DNA of 64,000 bases from an uncultured Holophagaceae bacterium (GCA_903857495.1 CAIOFF010000059.1:124001-188000); one strand, 5' to 3'; positions 11,355-19,539 are shown, counted from the first letter of the stretch. A program made the numbers and translations. The notes: generated from the letters alone by a model not told the origin.

Positions 11355-11373
11355 TTCTTCGTGTCTTCGTGGT
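11355..11373. repeat. Solo arm of the 8-9 nt purine-unit repeat family
   Basis: TTCTTCGTGTCTTCGTGGT reads on the opposite strand as ACCACGAAG-ACACGAAG-AA, the unit pattern that forms both arms of the hairpins at 30752, 61605 and 63001. No matching second arm is visible nearby. It lies between the convergent DUF1028 and lspA genes. Confidence 0.55.
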
Positions 11374-11376
11374 AGA

Positions 11377-11868
11377 TCAGTTTTCTTTACTTTGTGCCTC
11401 AGCCTTCGACGCGATCAGGGCGCGCAGGCTGAAGAGGACGGCGCCGACGAGGATGCAGCTGTCGGCGAGGTTGAAGGTCCAGTAGTGCCAGGTGCCGAAG
11501 ACGAAGTCGAGGAAGTCCACCACGGAGCCGCGGGTGAAGCGGTCCATGCCGTTGCCGAGGGCACCGCCCAGGATGAGGCCCAAGGCCACGCGGTCCCAGG
11601 AAGGCGTGTCCCGCGCCAGGAACAGCTTGCCGAAGTAGAGGACGGCCACGGTCCCCGCCACTGCGAAGAGGATGGCGCGGGCCGGCCCCGGCAGCCAGGT
11701 GAGGCTGCCGAAGATGGCGCCGCGGTTGAACCCCAGGGTCAGGTAGAAGAACCCCTTGATGACAGTCAGGGACTCGCCCTCGGCCAGGGTGCGCAGGATC
11801 CAGGCCTTGGAGCCGAGATCCGCCGCCAGGGCGGCCGCCGGGAGCAACAGCCAGAGCAGGCGTTGCAC
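11377..11868 (-). CDS. lspA: Lipoprotein signal peptidase (signal peptidase II)
   Basis: A 163-residue integral membrane aspartyl protease that cleaves prolipoprotein signal peptides after diacylglyceryl transfer. Four hydrophobic segments are present. The conserved motifs are FNRGAIFGSL, GGALGNGMDR followed by VVDFLDF (first catalytic Asp), and FNLADS (second catalytic Asp). The GTG start overlaps the ileS TAG stop by one base (TAGTG), indicating translational coupling, and the ileS-lspA order is common in bacteria. Several predicted lipoproteins in this window (17498, 20364, 34426, 60216) would be its substrates. Confidence 0.95.
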   Translation of the reverse strand: MQRLLWLLLPAAALAADLGSKAWILRTLAEGESLTVIKGFFYLTLGFNRGAIFGSLTWLPGPARAILFAVAGTVAVLYFGKLFLARDTPSWDRVALGLILGGALGNGMDRFTRGSVVDFLDFVFGTWHYWTFNLADSCILVGAVLFSLRALIASKAEAQSKEN

Positions 11869-14729
11869 TAGGACACGACCGAGGCGCAGCGCACGCAGAG
11901 GGCCGCGTCCTCGCCCTGGCCCTGCCCGCCCTTGTGGTTCCAGCAGCGGGGGCACTTGGGACCGTCATGGGGGGTTACGGTCACGCCAGAGGCGAGAGCC
12001 GCACTCGAATCTTCGATTCGAGTGATGGAAGAAACCACGAGCAGGTCATCGAGAGACTCACCCAGGTTGTCCAGCAGGCTCCAGTCAGTCGAGTCCTTGA
12101 GGGTGATCTCCACGGCGGCGTCGAGGCTGGTGCCGACGATCTTGGCGGCGCGCAGGGGCTCCATGGCAGCCTGGACGGCGCCGCGGACCTCCCACAGCTT
12201 CTCCCAGCGGGGATCCGCCGCCGGGGCGACCAGCTCGGGGAAGCGCTGCTCGTGGACGCTGCCTTCGCAGCCGGGCAGGTGCTCCCAGGCCTCGTCGGCA
12301 GTGAAGCTCATGACCGGGGCCAGCAGGGTGCAGAGGCCCTTGGCCAGCTCCCAGCAGGTGGCCCGGCTGCTGCGGCGGCGGGCAGAATCGAGCGCGTCGC
12401 AGTAGAGGCGGTCCTTGATGATCTCGAAGTACCGACCCGAGAGCTCCAGCTGGCAGAACCCGTGGATGGCCTGGGTGGCCCGATGGAACTCGAAGCGGGT
12501 GTAGGCGTCGCGGGCCTCCTGGGTGGTGCGGGCGAAGGCGTCCAGGACCCAGCGGTCCAGGGGCGCCAGGTCGCTGGCGGCCACCGCGTCCCGGGCAGGA
12601 TCGAAGTCCACCAGAGCCCCCAGCAGGAAGCGCAGCGTGTTGCGGATCTTGCGGTAGGCATCGGCGCCGCGGTCGAGGATCTCCTTGGAGATGCGGATGT
12701 CCTCGCTGTAGTCGCAGCTGGCGGCCCACCAGCGCAGGATGTCGGCGCCGAGGGTCTTGAGGATCTCCTCCGGCGTGATGACATTGCCCAAGCTCTTGGA
12801 CATCTTCTGGCCCTTGCCGTCCAGCACGAAGCCGTGGGTGACCACCTGCTTGTAGGGCTTGGTGCCCGTGGCGGCGAGGTTGAACAGCAGGGAGCTGTGG
12901 AACCAGCCCCGGTGCTGGTCCGAGCCCTCCAGGTAGATGAAGTTTCCGTAGTCGGCGCGGTTCAGCTCGGGATGCGAGGCGCACACCACGGAAGCGCTGA
13001 CGCCGGAGTCGATCCAGACATCCAGGATGTCCGTCTCCTTCAGGAAGCTCCTGGAGCCGCAGGCACACTGGGCGCCCGGGGGCATCAGGTCTGCCACGGG
13101 CAGGTCCGGCCAGGCTTCGATGCCGCCCTGCGCGATGGCCACGGCGGCCTTCTCGAAGATGTCGGCGTGCACCAGCGGCTCGCCGCAGGCCTCGCAGCGC
13201 AGGACGGTGATGGGCGAGCCCCAGGCCCGCTGGCGGCTGATGCACCAGTCCGGCCGGCCCGCGATCATGGCCTGGATGCGGTTCTGGCCCTGGGCGGGCA
13301 CCCACTGGGTCTGCTCCACGCCCTCGATGCCCAGCTCGCGCAGGGTGCGGCCCTTCCCGGCCAGCTCCGAGTCCATGGTGATGAACCACTGCTCCGTGGC
13401 GCGGAAGAGGATGGGGGTCTTGGTGCGCCAGCAGTGGGGGTAGCTGTGGACCAGGGTTTCGTCGTGCAGCAGGCTGCCGTCCCGACGGAGCCGCTCCACC
13501 ACCAGGGGATTGCAGTCGAAGATGTTCTTGCCGACCAGCTCCGGATCGTTCACTGCCGCCACGAACTTGCCGTCGGGACCGACCAGCTGGAGCAGGCCCA
13601 GGTGGTGGGCCAGGTTGAAGTCATCCACACCGTGGTCCGGGGCGGTGTGCACCAGGCCCGTGCCAGTGTCCGCGGTGACGTAGTCTGCCAGCAGCACTGG
13701 GCTGTCCCGATCGAGCCAGGGGTGCCGCGCTACCAGGGTCTGGAACTCCTTGCCACGTCGGATCTCTACCGTGTGCAGTGTTTCACCCAATTTCTTCGAG
13801 AAGTCTTCCAATAGACTTACCGCCACGACAAAGTGCCGTCCCTCGGCCCGCACAATGGCGTATTCCAGGTCCGGGTGCATGGCGATGGCGAGGTTGCTGG
13901 GCAGGGTCCAGGGAGTGGTGGTCCAGATGGGCAGCAGCAGGGGTGTCGGCAGCTCCATGCGCAGGGCCTCGGCCTCGGGCACCGGGAAGGCCACGGTGAC
14001 GGCGGCGCTGCTCTTGTCCGCGTATTCCACCTCGGCCTCGGCCAGGGCGGTGCGGGCGCCGTAGCTCCAGTGGACGACCTTCAGCTTGCGGGTGACCGAG
14101 CCGCTCTCGAAGAGCTTGGCCAGATGCCGCACGGTCTCCGCCTCATAGAGCGGATCCATGGTCACGTAGGGATGCTCCCAGGCGCCCAGCACCCCCAGAC
14201 GCTGGAAGGCGGTCCGCTGGGTATCGATCCACTTCTGGGCATAGACGCGGCAGCGCTGCAGGAACTCGGCGCGGCTCAGCTCCCGGCGCTTGGGGCCGAG
14301 GTCCTTCTCCACCGCGTGCTCGATGGGCAGGCCGTGGCAGTCCCAGCCCGGCACGTAGGGCGACTCGTAGCCCTCCATCCAGCGGGACTTCACCACCACG
14401 TCCTTGAGGATCTTGTTGAGGGCGTGCCCCATGTGGATGGCGCCGTTGGCGTAGGGTGGGCCGTCGTGCAGCACCTCGCGCCCCTTGCCCTTCCCGGCGG
14501 CATTGTCGGCCCGGCGCTTCGCCTCGATGCGGGCGTAGAGCCCCTCGGCCTTCCAGCGCTCCAGGCGCTTCGGCTCCCGCTGAGGCAGGTCCGCCTTCAT
14601 GGGAAAGTCCGTCCTCGGAAGGAATACGGAATATTTCCTCCCGGCGATCGCCTGCGGCGATCCCGGGGCGGCCTCGCCCTGCTTTTTGCCATCCGAAAAT
14701 GGCATGCTAACCGGAGCTTGCTCGCTCAT
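11868..14729 (-). CDS. ileS: Isoleucyl-tRNA synthetase
   Basis: A 953-residue class Ia synthetase. HMGH (the HIGH motif) is near residue 99, KMSKS near 642, the editing domain lies between, and a C-terminal zinc finger CPRCWNH...CVRC closes the protein as in bacterial IleRS. ATG 14729 has GAGGG six bases upstream. The normal family N-terminus (FLPRTDFPMKADLPQREP) only begins around residue 36. The preceding stretch, roughly residues 12-33, contains SPQAIAG encoded by a palindrome related to one beside the biotin-carrier gene. It looks like an in-frame insertion into a tolerated N-terminal extension. lspA follows with a one-base overlap. Confidence 0.96.
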   Translation of the reverse strand: MSEQAPVSMPFSDGKKQGEAAPGSPQAIAGRKYSVFLPRTDFPMKADLPQREPKRLERWKAEGLYARIEAKRRADNAAGKGKGREVLHDGPPYANGAIHMGHALNKILKDVVVKSRWMEGYESPYVPGWDCHGLPIEHAVEKDLGPKRRELSRAEFLQRCRVYAQKWIDTQRTAFQRLGVLGAWEHPYVTMDPLYEAETVRHLAKLFESGSVTRKLKVVHWSYGARTALAEAEVEYADKSSAAVTVAFPVPEAEALRMELPTPLLLPIWTTTPWTLPSNLAIAMHPDLEYAIVRAEGRHFVVAVSLLEDFSKKLGETLHTVEIRRGKEFQTLVARHPWLDRDSPVLLADYVTADTGTGLVHTAPDHGVDDFNLAHHLGLLQLVGPDGKFVAAVNDPELVGKNIFDCNPLVVERLRRDGSLLHDETLVHSYPHCWRTKTPILFRATEQWFITMDSELAGKGRTLRELGIEGVEQTQWVPAQGQNRIQAMIAGRPDWCISRQRAWGSPITVLRCEACGEPLVHADIFEKAAVAIAQGGIEAWPDLPVADLMPPGAQCACGSRSFLKETDILDVWIDSGVSASVVCASHPELNRADYGNFIYLEGSDQHRGWFHSSLLFNLAATGTKPYKQVVTHGFVLDGKGQKMSKSLGNVITPEEILKTLGADILRWWAASCDYSEDIRISKEILDRGADAYRKIRNTLRFLLGALVDFDPARDAVAASDLAPLDRWVLDAFARTTQEARDAYTRFEFHRATQAIHGFCQLELSGRYFEIIKDRLYCDALDSARRRSSRATCWELAKGLCTLLAPVMSFTADEAWEHLPGCEGSVHEQRFPELVAPAADPRWEKLWEVRGAVQAAMEPLRAAKIVGTSLDAAVEITLKDSTDWSLLDNLGESLDDLLVVSSITRIEDSSAALASGVTVTPHDGPKCPRCWNHKGGQGQGEDAALCVRCASVVS
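14640..14667. repeat. Small palindrome inside the ileS N-terminal codons
   Basis: GATCGCC (14646-14652), TGC, GGCGATC (14656-14662) form a perfect 7-bp stem extended outward by CCCGG/CCGGG with one bulged base. The 15-base core ATCGCCTGCGGCGAT is identical to the one at 15410-15424. It is in frame within ileS. Confidence 0.7.
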
Positions 14730-14813
14730 CGGCGCCCTCGTGCGTCGGGGGGCGCACCCAAGCGCCCCGGGGTTGATCCTCCAGTTCACCACGGAACCCC
14801 TGCCATCACAAGG

Positions 14814-14840
14814 GAAAGGACCCGGAGACCGGGTCCTTTC
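14814..14840 (-). terminator. Hairpin terminator of mscL
   Basis: A perfect 12-bp stem (GAAAGGACCCGG with its complement) around the 3-base loop 826-828, about 20 bp downstream of the mscL stop. The T-tract after it is short and interrupted, so termination may be partial; it also separates mscL from ileS. Confidence 0.7.
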
Positions 14841-14858
14841 GGGCAGGGCTGACGCGAC

Positions 14859-15251
14859 TCAGAGCTGGCTGGTGCAGTGCTTGCAGCGGGTGGCCTTGAG
14901 GGGCACCTGCTCCAGGCAGGCGGGGCACTCCTTGGTGGTGGCCGGCGCCGGGGCCTCTTCCTTCTTCTTCGTGACCTTCTCGAGCAGCTTCACCAGCACC
15001 AGGAAGATGACCAGGGCGATGATCAGGAAGTTGACCGTGGCCCCGAGCACGGCGCCGATGCGGAACTTCCCGAGGACCCACTCCTCCCACTTGATGTTGG
15101 CCGGCAGCACGTAGCTCACCAGCGGCATCACGATCCCGTCCACGAAGGCCGTGACGATCTTGCCGAAGGCGCCGCCCACGACCACGGCCACAGCCAGATC
15201 GATCACGTTGCCCTTCATGATGAAGGCCTTGAACTCGTCTTTCAGCGACAT
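14859..15251 (-). CDS. mscL: Large-conductance mechanosensitive channel with C-terminal zinc ribbon
   Basis: A 130-residue MscL. The N-terminal helix plus TM1 is [20 protein letters not shown] followed by the gating-region [16 protein letters not shown] periplasmic loop and TM2 ([16 protein letters not shown]) follow, then the charged KVTKKKEE segment. The channel opens under membrane tension to release solutes during hypo-osmotic shock. Instead of ending with a simple cytoplasmic helix bundle, the tail carries [18 protein letters not shown], a CxxC-x10-CxxC zinc-ribbon motif. The start is unambiguous ([11 protein letters not shown]). The gene is monocistronic, with its own hairpin terminator. 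Confidence 0.95.
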   Translation of the reverse strand: MSLKDEFKAFIMKGNVIDLAVAVVVGGAFGKIVTAFVDGIVMPLVSYVLPANIKWEEWVLGKFRIGAVLGATVNFLIIALVIFLVLVKLLEKVTKKKEEAPAPATTKECPACLEQVPLKATRCKHCTSQL

Positions 15252-15283
15252 GGTTGGACCTGCCTTGGTGATGGGGGTTGAAT

Positions 15284-15404
15284 TCAGGCTTCGGGCGCCA
15301 CCACGGTGATGAGCGCCGCCCCGGTCTCGACGGTGGCGCCCTCCTGGACGTGCACGGTCGCCACAGTTCCGGCGATGGTGGTCTTCAGCTCGTTCTGCAT
15401 CTTC
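15284..15404 (-). pseudogene. Duplicated 3' end of the biotin-carrier gene
   Basis: These 121 bp repeat bases 15441-15561, the end of the biotin carrier gene including its stop codon, with 116 of 121 identical. All five differences are synonymous in the carrier frame, so the 38 encoded residues (from KMQNELK to VAPEA) are the same. The copy has no start or biotin lysine context of its own; upstream it runs into a palindrome and a 9-bp linker. It is best seen as a displaced original tail or the scar of an integration or recombination event. Confidence 0.8.
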
Positions 15405-15431
15405 TCGGTATCGCCTGCGGCGATCCGCGAG
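15404..15431. repeat. Palindrome between the two biotin-carrier tails
   Basis: ATCGCC (15410-15415), TGC, GGCGAT form the stem, extended by CTCGGT (15404-15409) against CCGCGAG (15425-15431) with a bulge. The core is identical to that in ileS (14647-14661), and the CTCGGTATCG arm is identical to the start of the hairpin at 60122. Confidence 0.7.
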
Positions 15432-15440
15432 ACCGCCAGA

Positions 15441-15965
15441 TCAGGCTTCGGGCGCCACCACAGTGATGAGTGCCGCCCCGGTCTCAACAGTGGCGCCCTC
15501 CTGGACGTGCACGGTCGCCACGGTTCCGGCGATGGTGGTCTTCAGCTCGTTCTGCATCTTCATGGCTTCCATGACGACGAGGGTCTGGCCTTCCTGGACC
15601 GTGTCGCCCTTGGCGACGAGGAGCTTGACCACCTTGCCGGGCATGGGGGAGGTCAGGACGCCGCCGCTGGCACCGGCGCCACCCGAGGCTCCGAGCAGCG
15701 CCCGGCGGGGATCCACCAGGGCGAACTCGTAGGCGCCGTCATAGAGCATGGCGCGGTAGGCGTGGCTCTCCGGATCCAGGGACTTGGCCTGGTCCAGGCG
15801 CACCTCCACGGAGCGCGAGCCCATGATGATCGAGTAGCAGCCGGGTTCCATTTCCTGGATGTCCACGGGGTGGCTCTCGCCCTCCCAGACCAGCGTCGTG
15901 ACGCCGTCCAGGCGGATGAGTTCCACGTCCTTGGTTTCCTTGCCGAGCGTCAGGGTGCGTTTCAT
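15441..15965 (-). CDS. Biotin carboxyl carrier protein of an acyl-CoA carboxylase
   Basis: A 174-residue biotin/lipoyl-domain protein. The N-terminal hundred residues form a beta-rich BT-like domain, followed by an Ala/Gly linker (GASGGAGASGG). The biotinyl domain then has SPMPGKVVKLLVAKGDTV and EAMKMQNEL, where the Lys of MKM is biotinylated. It ferries carboxybiotin between the carboxylase subunit encoded 10 bp upstream and a carboxyltransferase not found in this window. Acetyl-, propionyl- or methylcrotonyl-CoA carboxylase remain possible. Its last 121 bp are duplicated downstream. Confidence 0.9.
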   Translation of the reverse strand: MKRTLTLGKETKDVELIRLDGVTTLVWEGESHPVDIQEMEPGCYSIIMGSRSVEVRLDQAKSLDPESHAYRAMLYDGAYEFALVDPRRALLGASGGAGASGGVLTSPMPGKVVKLLVAKGDTVQEGQTLVVMEAMKMQNELKTTIAGTVATVHVQEGATVETGAALITVVAPEA

Positions 15966-15975
15966 CGGGACTCTC

Positions 15976-17469
15976 CTACAGCCGGTTGAACCGGCCCCAT
16001 TGCTTCCAGACATCGGGCTTGCCGTCGCCGTTGGCGGCGGGCTGGGCGGCCCGGCGCTGTTCGGACTCGAGCTCGTGCAACATGGCCGCGGCCACGGCGA
16101 ACTTCAGGTCGGGGCCGTGCCCGCCCTTCTTCCAGAAGGGCTGGTCGAGCATGCCCGTGTGCAGGGCGCCATCGCGGAAGGGGCCGTGCTCCATCAGCGC
16201 CTCATGGAAAGCGATGTTGTGGCGGATGCCGCCGATGCGGTACTCGCCGAGGGCGGCGCGCATGCGCTCGATGGCCTCGATGCGAGTGGGGCCCCAGGTG
16301 CTCAGCTTGCTGATCATGGGGTCGTAGAACATGGGGACTTCGGCGCCCTCGTAGACCCCGCCGTCATCACGTACGTTGCGGCCGCTGGGCGTGCGCAGGA
16401 AGGTGATCTTCCCGGGGCTGGGCATGAAGTTCTTGTCGGGATCCTCGGCGTAGACCCGGCACTCGATGGACCAGCCATTGAGGGGGATCTCCTCCTGGGT
16501 CATGGGCAGCTTCTCGCCGCGCGCCACCTGGATCTGCCACTTCACCAGGTCCAGTCCTGTGATCCACTCGGTGACCGGGTGCTCCACCTGCAGGCGGGTG
16601 TTCAGCTCCAGGAAGTAGAAGTTGCGGTGGATGTCCGCCAGGAATTCCACGGTACCCGCGCCCACATAGTTCACGGCCTTGGCAACCTTGAGCGCCGCCT
16701 CGCCCATGGCCTTGCGCATCTCGGGAGTCACGTGGGGGCTGGGGGCCTCCTCGATCACCTTCTGGTGCCGCCGCTGCACGGAGCACTCGCGCTCGTGGAG
16801 ATAGACATGGTTGCCGTGGGTGTCCCCGAAGATCTGGATCTCGATGTGCCGGGGCTGGACGATGGCCTTCTCGACGTAGACACTGTCATCGCCGAAGGAG
16901 GACAGGGCCTCGCCCCGGGCCCGCGCCAGCGACGAGGTGAACTCCTCGGGGTTGTGCACCAGCCGCATGCCCTTGCCGCCGCCGCCCATGGCGGCCTTGA
17001 GCATCACGGGGAAGCCGATCTTCAGCGAGGCTTCAAGCAGGGCTTCGTCTGCCATGGTCTCCTGGATGCCCGGCACCACGGGGCAGCCCGCCTCAATGGC
17101 CACCACCCGGGCGGCCGTCTTGGAGCCCATGCTCTCGATGGACTCGGGCCGGGGGCCGATGAAGGTGATGCCCGCGGCGGCGAAGGCCCGCGCCGCTTCG
17201 GCGTTCTCGGACAGGAAGCCGTAGCCGGGGTGCACCGCGTCCGCGCCGCTGCGGCGGCAGACGTCGATGATCTTCTCCAGCACCAGGTAGCTCTCCCGTG
17301 CCGGGGCGGGGCCGATGCAGTAGGCTTCGTCGGCCATGCGCACGTGGAGCGCGCCGCGATCCACCTCCGAGAACACCGCCACGGTGGGAATGCCCATCTC
17401 CCGACAGGTGCGGATGACCCGGCAGGCGATCTCACCCCGGTTGGCAATCAGGATCTTGGTCACAGGCAT
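15976..17469 (-). CDS. accC: Biotin carboxylase subunit of acyl-CoA carboxylase
   Basis: A 497-residue ATP-grasp enzyme that carboxylates biotin with bicarbonate and ATP. The N-terminal ILIANRGEIACRVIR and HPGYGFLSEN define the biotin carboxylase N domain. AAMGGGGKGMRLV is the glycine-rich ATP lid, and RRHQKVIEEAPSP and ELNTRLQVEHPVTE supply metal and bicarbonate/biotin-binding residues. A further 40 residues after the usual end extend towards the carrier-binding region. It is translated just before the biotin carrier gene in one operon. The substrate-specific carboxyltransferase is absent here, so assignment to acetyl- versus propionyl-CoA carboxylase is open. Confidence 0.94.
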   Translation of the reverse strand: MPVTKILIANRGEIACRVIRTCREMGIPTVAVFSEVDRGALHVRMADEAYCIGPAPARESYLVLEKIIDVCRRSGADAVHPGYGFLSENAEAARAFAAAGITFIGPRPESIESMGSKTAARVVAIEAGCPVVPGIQETMADEALLEASLKIGFPVMLKAAMGGGGKGMRLVHNPEEFTSSLARARGEALSSFGDDSVYVEKAIVQPRHIEIQIFGDTHGNHVYLHERECSVQRRHQKVIEEAPSPHVTPEMRKAMGEAALKVAKAVNYVGAGTVEFLADIHRNFYFLELNTRLQVEHPVTEWITGLDLVKWQIQVARGEKLPMTQEEIPLNGWSIECRVYAEDPDKNFMPSPGKITFLRTPSGRNVRDDGGVYEGAEVPMFYDPMISKLSTWGPTRIEAIERMRAALGEYRIGGIRHNIAFHEALMEHGPFRDGALHTGMLDQPFWKKGGHGPDLKFAVAAAMLHELESEQRRAAQPAANGDGKPDVWKQWGRFNRL

Positions 17470-17497
17470 AGGTGGACCTCGGATTCAGGCATGATGG

Positions 17498-17947
17498 ATG
17501 GCAATGCGTCCCTCCAGCCTAGCAAACCCCCTCGTCATCTTCACCATTTGCCTTCTCGGCCTGGCCTGCGGCCGGCGGGGTGACCCGCTGCCCCGGCCCC
17601 GGGCGGCGGCGCTGCCCGTGCAGGTGCGCCTGGAGGGCCTGCGCAAGGCCCGCGTGGTGGTGCCCGCCAAGGATGTGGCGGGCGACACCCTGGTCGGCGT
17701 GGAGCTGGTGCGGGTGCTCTACCTGCCCCTCGGCCTGACCAAGCCCACGCCCGAGGAGGTCTTCACCCGGGGCGAGGTGGTGCTGGAGCGGCGTCGACCG
17801 GACCTGCCCGGGCCGGGCGAGACCTTCCTGCTGGACCTCGGCTCGCTCCGGCGACCCCAGGGCTGGCTCGTCCTCGTGGCCGTGCGGCTGGGCAACGTCG
17901 GCGGTCGACCCAGCGAGGTCCTGCCCTGGCTCGATCCCGGGCTGTGA
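17498..17947 (+). CDS. Small lipoprotein of unknown function
   Basis: A 149-residue predicted lipoprotein. The signal segment VIFTICLLGLACGRRGDPLP has a clear lipobox (LGLAC) followed by GRRGDPLP, a start shared by many small outer-membrane lipoproteins of the LptM/YifL type. The rest is beta-rich (VQVRLEGLRKARVVVP, LLDLGSLRRPQGWLVLVAVRL), possibly a fibronectin- or Ig-like domain. It is divergent from accC with 28 bp between the starts and ends 4 bp before the convergent coaBC. The role is unknown. Confidence 0.7.
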   Translation: MAMRPSSLANPLVIFTICLLGLACGRRGDPLPRPRAAALPVQVRLEGLRKARVVVPAKDVAGDTLVGVELVRVLYLPLGLTKPTPEEVFTRGEVVLERRRPDLPGPGETFLLDLGSLRRPQGWLVLVAVRLGNVGGRPSEVLPWLDPGL

Positions 17948-17951
17948 GCCG

Positions 17952-19160
17952 CTACCGGCCGCTGTCCATGGCCTCGAGGCGCTGGTTCCACCACTGCACC
18001 ACGGCCCGCGCGAGCTGATCTTTCGGCAGCGGTCCCAGCGGGTGGTGCGCGCCCTGGGGGGTGATCGGGGTCAGGGTGTTGGCCTGGGGTCCGAAGGCCC
18101 GGCCGGCCTGCACATCGTTCACCAGCACCGCGTCGAGGCCCTTCTTCTGGAGCTTGGCGGCCGCGTGCTCCAGGTGGTTCTGGCTCTCGGCCGCGAAGCC
18201 GATCACCCACTGGTCAGGGCGGCGGGCAGCGGCGAGGGTCGCCAGGATGTCCGGCGTCCGGACCAGGACGACCGTCTCGGGACCATCGCCCTTCTTGGCC
18301 TTCTCGGGGGCGGTCTGCTCGGGCCGCTGGTCCGCCACCGCCGCGGCGGCCACCAGGCCGTCGGCATCGGCCCAGCGGGCCTGGCACGCCGCCAGCATCT
18401 GCTCGGCGCTGTGCACCCGGATTGTCTCAACGCCCCAGGGAGCGGGCAGGTCGCCGCCCAGCACCAGCTGGACGCTGGCACCCGCATCCCGGAAGGCCCG
18501 GGCCAGCTCGACGCCCATGACCCCGGTGCTGCGGTTGGTGAGCAGGCGGACCGGGTCCAGATCCTCCCGGGTCGGCCCCGAGGTGATGACCACCCGCCGA
18601 CCCGCCAGGCCGCGCAGCTTCGGGGCCGCATGCATCTGGATGGCCTCGGCGATGACCGCGACCTCGGCCAGCTTGCCAGCCCCCTCCTCGCCGCAGGCCA
18701 GGAGCCCCTCGCCGGGCTCCACCACCGCGTGGCCGAAGGACTTCAGGCGGGCGAGGTTGGCCTGCACGGCGGGGTGCTCCCACATGCCGGTGTTCATGGC
18801 CGGCGCCCAGAGCACCGGGGCGCGGGTGGCCAGCAGCACCGTGCTCAGCAGGTCCGAGGCCAGGCCGTTGGCCGTCTTCCCGAGGCTGTTCGCGGTGGCC
18901 GGCACCACAGCCACCAGGTCCGCCCAGCGGGCCAACTCGATGTGCTCGACACTGGGGTTCGCGCGCCACTCTCCCTGGTCGGGGTTGGCGCCGTAGCAGG
19001 GCTCGCCCGTCAGACTGCTGAGGGTCAGCGGGGTGATGAACCGCGCCCCGGCCTCCGTGAGGATGCAGCGCACGCGGTGCCCCTGGTTGACCAGCAAGCG
19101 GGCCAACTCAGCGGACTTGTACGCGGCCACGCCGCCGGTAATGCCGAGGATGATCTGCAT
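17952..19160 (-). CDS. coaBC: Bifunctional phosphopantothenoylcysteine decarboxylase/synthetase
   Basis: A 402-residue fusion for two steps of coenzyme A synthesis. The N-terminal flavoprotein half (CoaC) has ILGITGGVAAYKSAEL, the catalytic His in VEHIELARWAD, PAMNTGMWEHPAVQ and the substrate-flap Cys in LLACGEEGAGKLAE. The C-terminal CoaB half begins near VVITSGPTREDLDPVR and contains the dimer/substrate segment LTNRSTGVMGVELA and GFAAESQN. ATG 19160 gives the normal family start. It is divergent from rpoZ, which is often its neighbour in bacterial genomes. Confidence 0.95.
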   Translation of the reverse strand: MQIILGITGGVAAYKSAELARLLVNQGHRVRCILTEAGARFITPLTLSSLTGEPCYGANPDQGEWRANPSVEHIELARWADLVAVVPATANSLGKTANGLASDLLSTVLLATRAPVLWAPAMNTGMWEHPAVQANLARLKSFGHAVVEPGEGLLACGEEGAGKLAEVAVIAEAIQMHAAPKLRGLAGRRVVITSGPTREDLDPVRLLTNRSTGVMGVELARAFRDAGASVQLVLGGDLPAPWGVETIRVHSAEQMLAACQARWADADGLVAAAAVADQRPEQTAPEKAKKGDGPETVVLVRTPDILATLAAARRPDQWVIGFAAESQNHLEHAAAKLQKKGLDAVLVNDVQAGRAFGPQANTLTPITPQGAHHPLGPLPKDQLARAVVQWWNQRLEAMDSGR

Positions 19161-19200
19161 GGGTCGGGCTCCCGGGACCCTCCATCCTACTCCAGACGCA

Positions 19201-19229
19201 TTGATTGAACCCCGATCCGGTGTTATGCT
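19201..19229 (+). promoter_or_regulatory. Sigma-70-type promoter of rpoZ
   Basis: TTGATT (19201-19206) and TATGCT (19224-19229) are separated by 17 bp and lie 18 bp ahead of the rpoZ start, leaving room for a very short leader with a GGAG ribosome site. It is judged by consensus only. Confidence 0.55.
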
Positions 19230-19247
19230 TCCTGGTTCGGAGAGCCC

Positions 19248-19532
19248 ATGACCCAGCGCACCATTGTTCGTGTCCCGGATGAGATCGCCAACAAGTACCG
19301 CTTCGTCGTCGTGGCGGGCAAGCGCTGCGAGCAGCTGCAGCGCGGCGCCTTCCCCAAGGTCGAGGTGGTCGTCCCCGTGAACAAGCACGGCCAGGCCCAG
19401 GATGCGCCCAAGCTGGCCTCCTTCTGGGGCCAGGTGGCCGTGGCCGAGGTCGAAGAGAACCGCATCGCCTTCGAGGAAGCGGAAGTCATCCCCCTGGACG
19501 ACACCGTGGTGGTCCCCATCTCCAGCGAGTAG
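19248..19532 (+). CDS. rpoZ: RNA polymerase omega subunit
   Basis: A 94-residue protein whose NKYRFVVVAGKRCEQLQRGAF matches the omega-subunit core (N-[KR]-Y-x-x-V-x-x-A-x-[KR]-R-x-x-Q-L-x-x-G-A). The later AVAEVEENRI corresponds to the A-x-x-E-I segment. Omega binds the C-terminal tail of beta-prime and aids RNA polymerase assembly. Its position next to coaBC supports the call, since gmk-rpoZ-coaBC neighbourhoods are common. The C-terminal 40 residues are acidic and less conserved. Confidence 0.85.
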   Translation: MTQRTIVRVPDEIANKYRFVVVAGKRCEQLQRGAFPKVEVVVPVNKHGQAQDAPKLASFWGQVAVAEVEENRIAFEEAEVIPLDDTVVVPISSE

Positions 19533-19539
19533 TCCCGCT

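Noticed and set aside
14645-14652. GCGATCGC as a cyanobacterial HIP1 site
   Set aside because: A single occurrence inside a larger palindrome, and the gene content is not cyanobacterial.
15284-15487. A separate small biotin-carrier gene starting in the linker
   Set aside because: It lacks the EAMKM biotinylation site and the first half of the domain, and its upstream residues come from the antisense-like linker.
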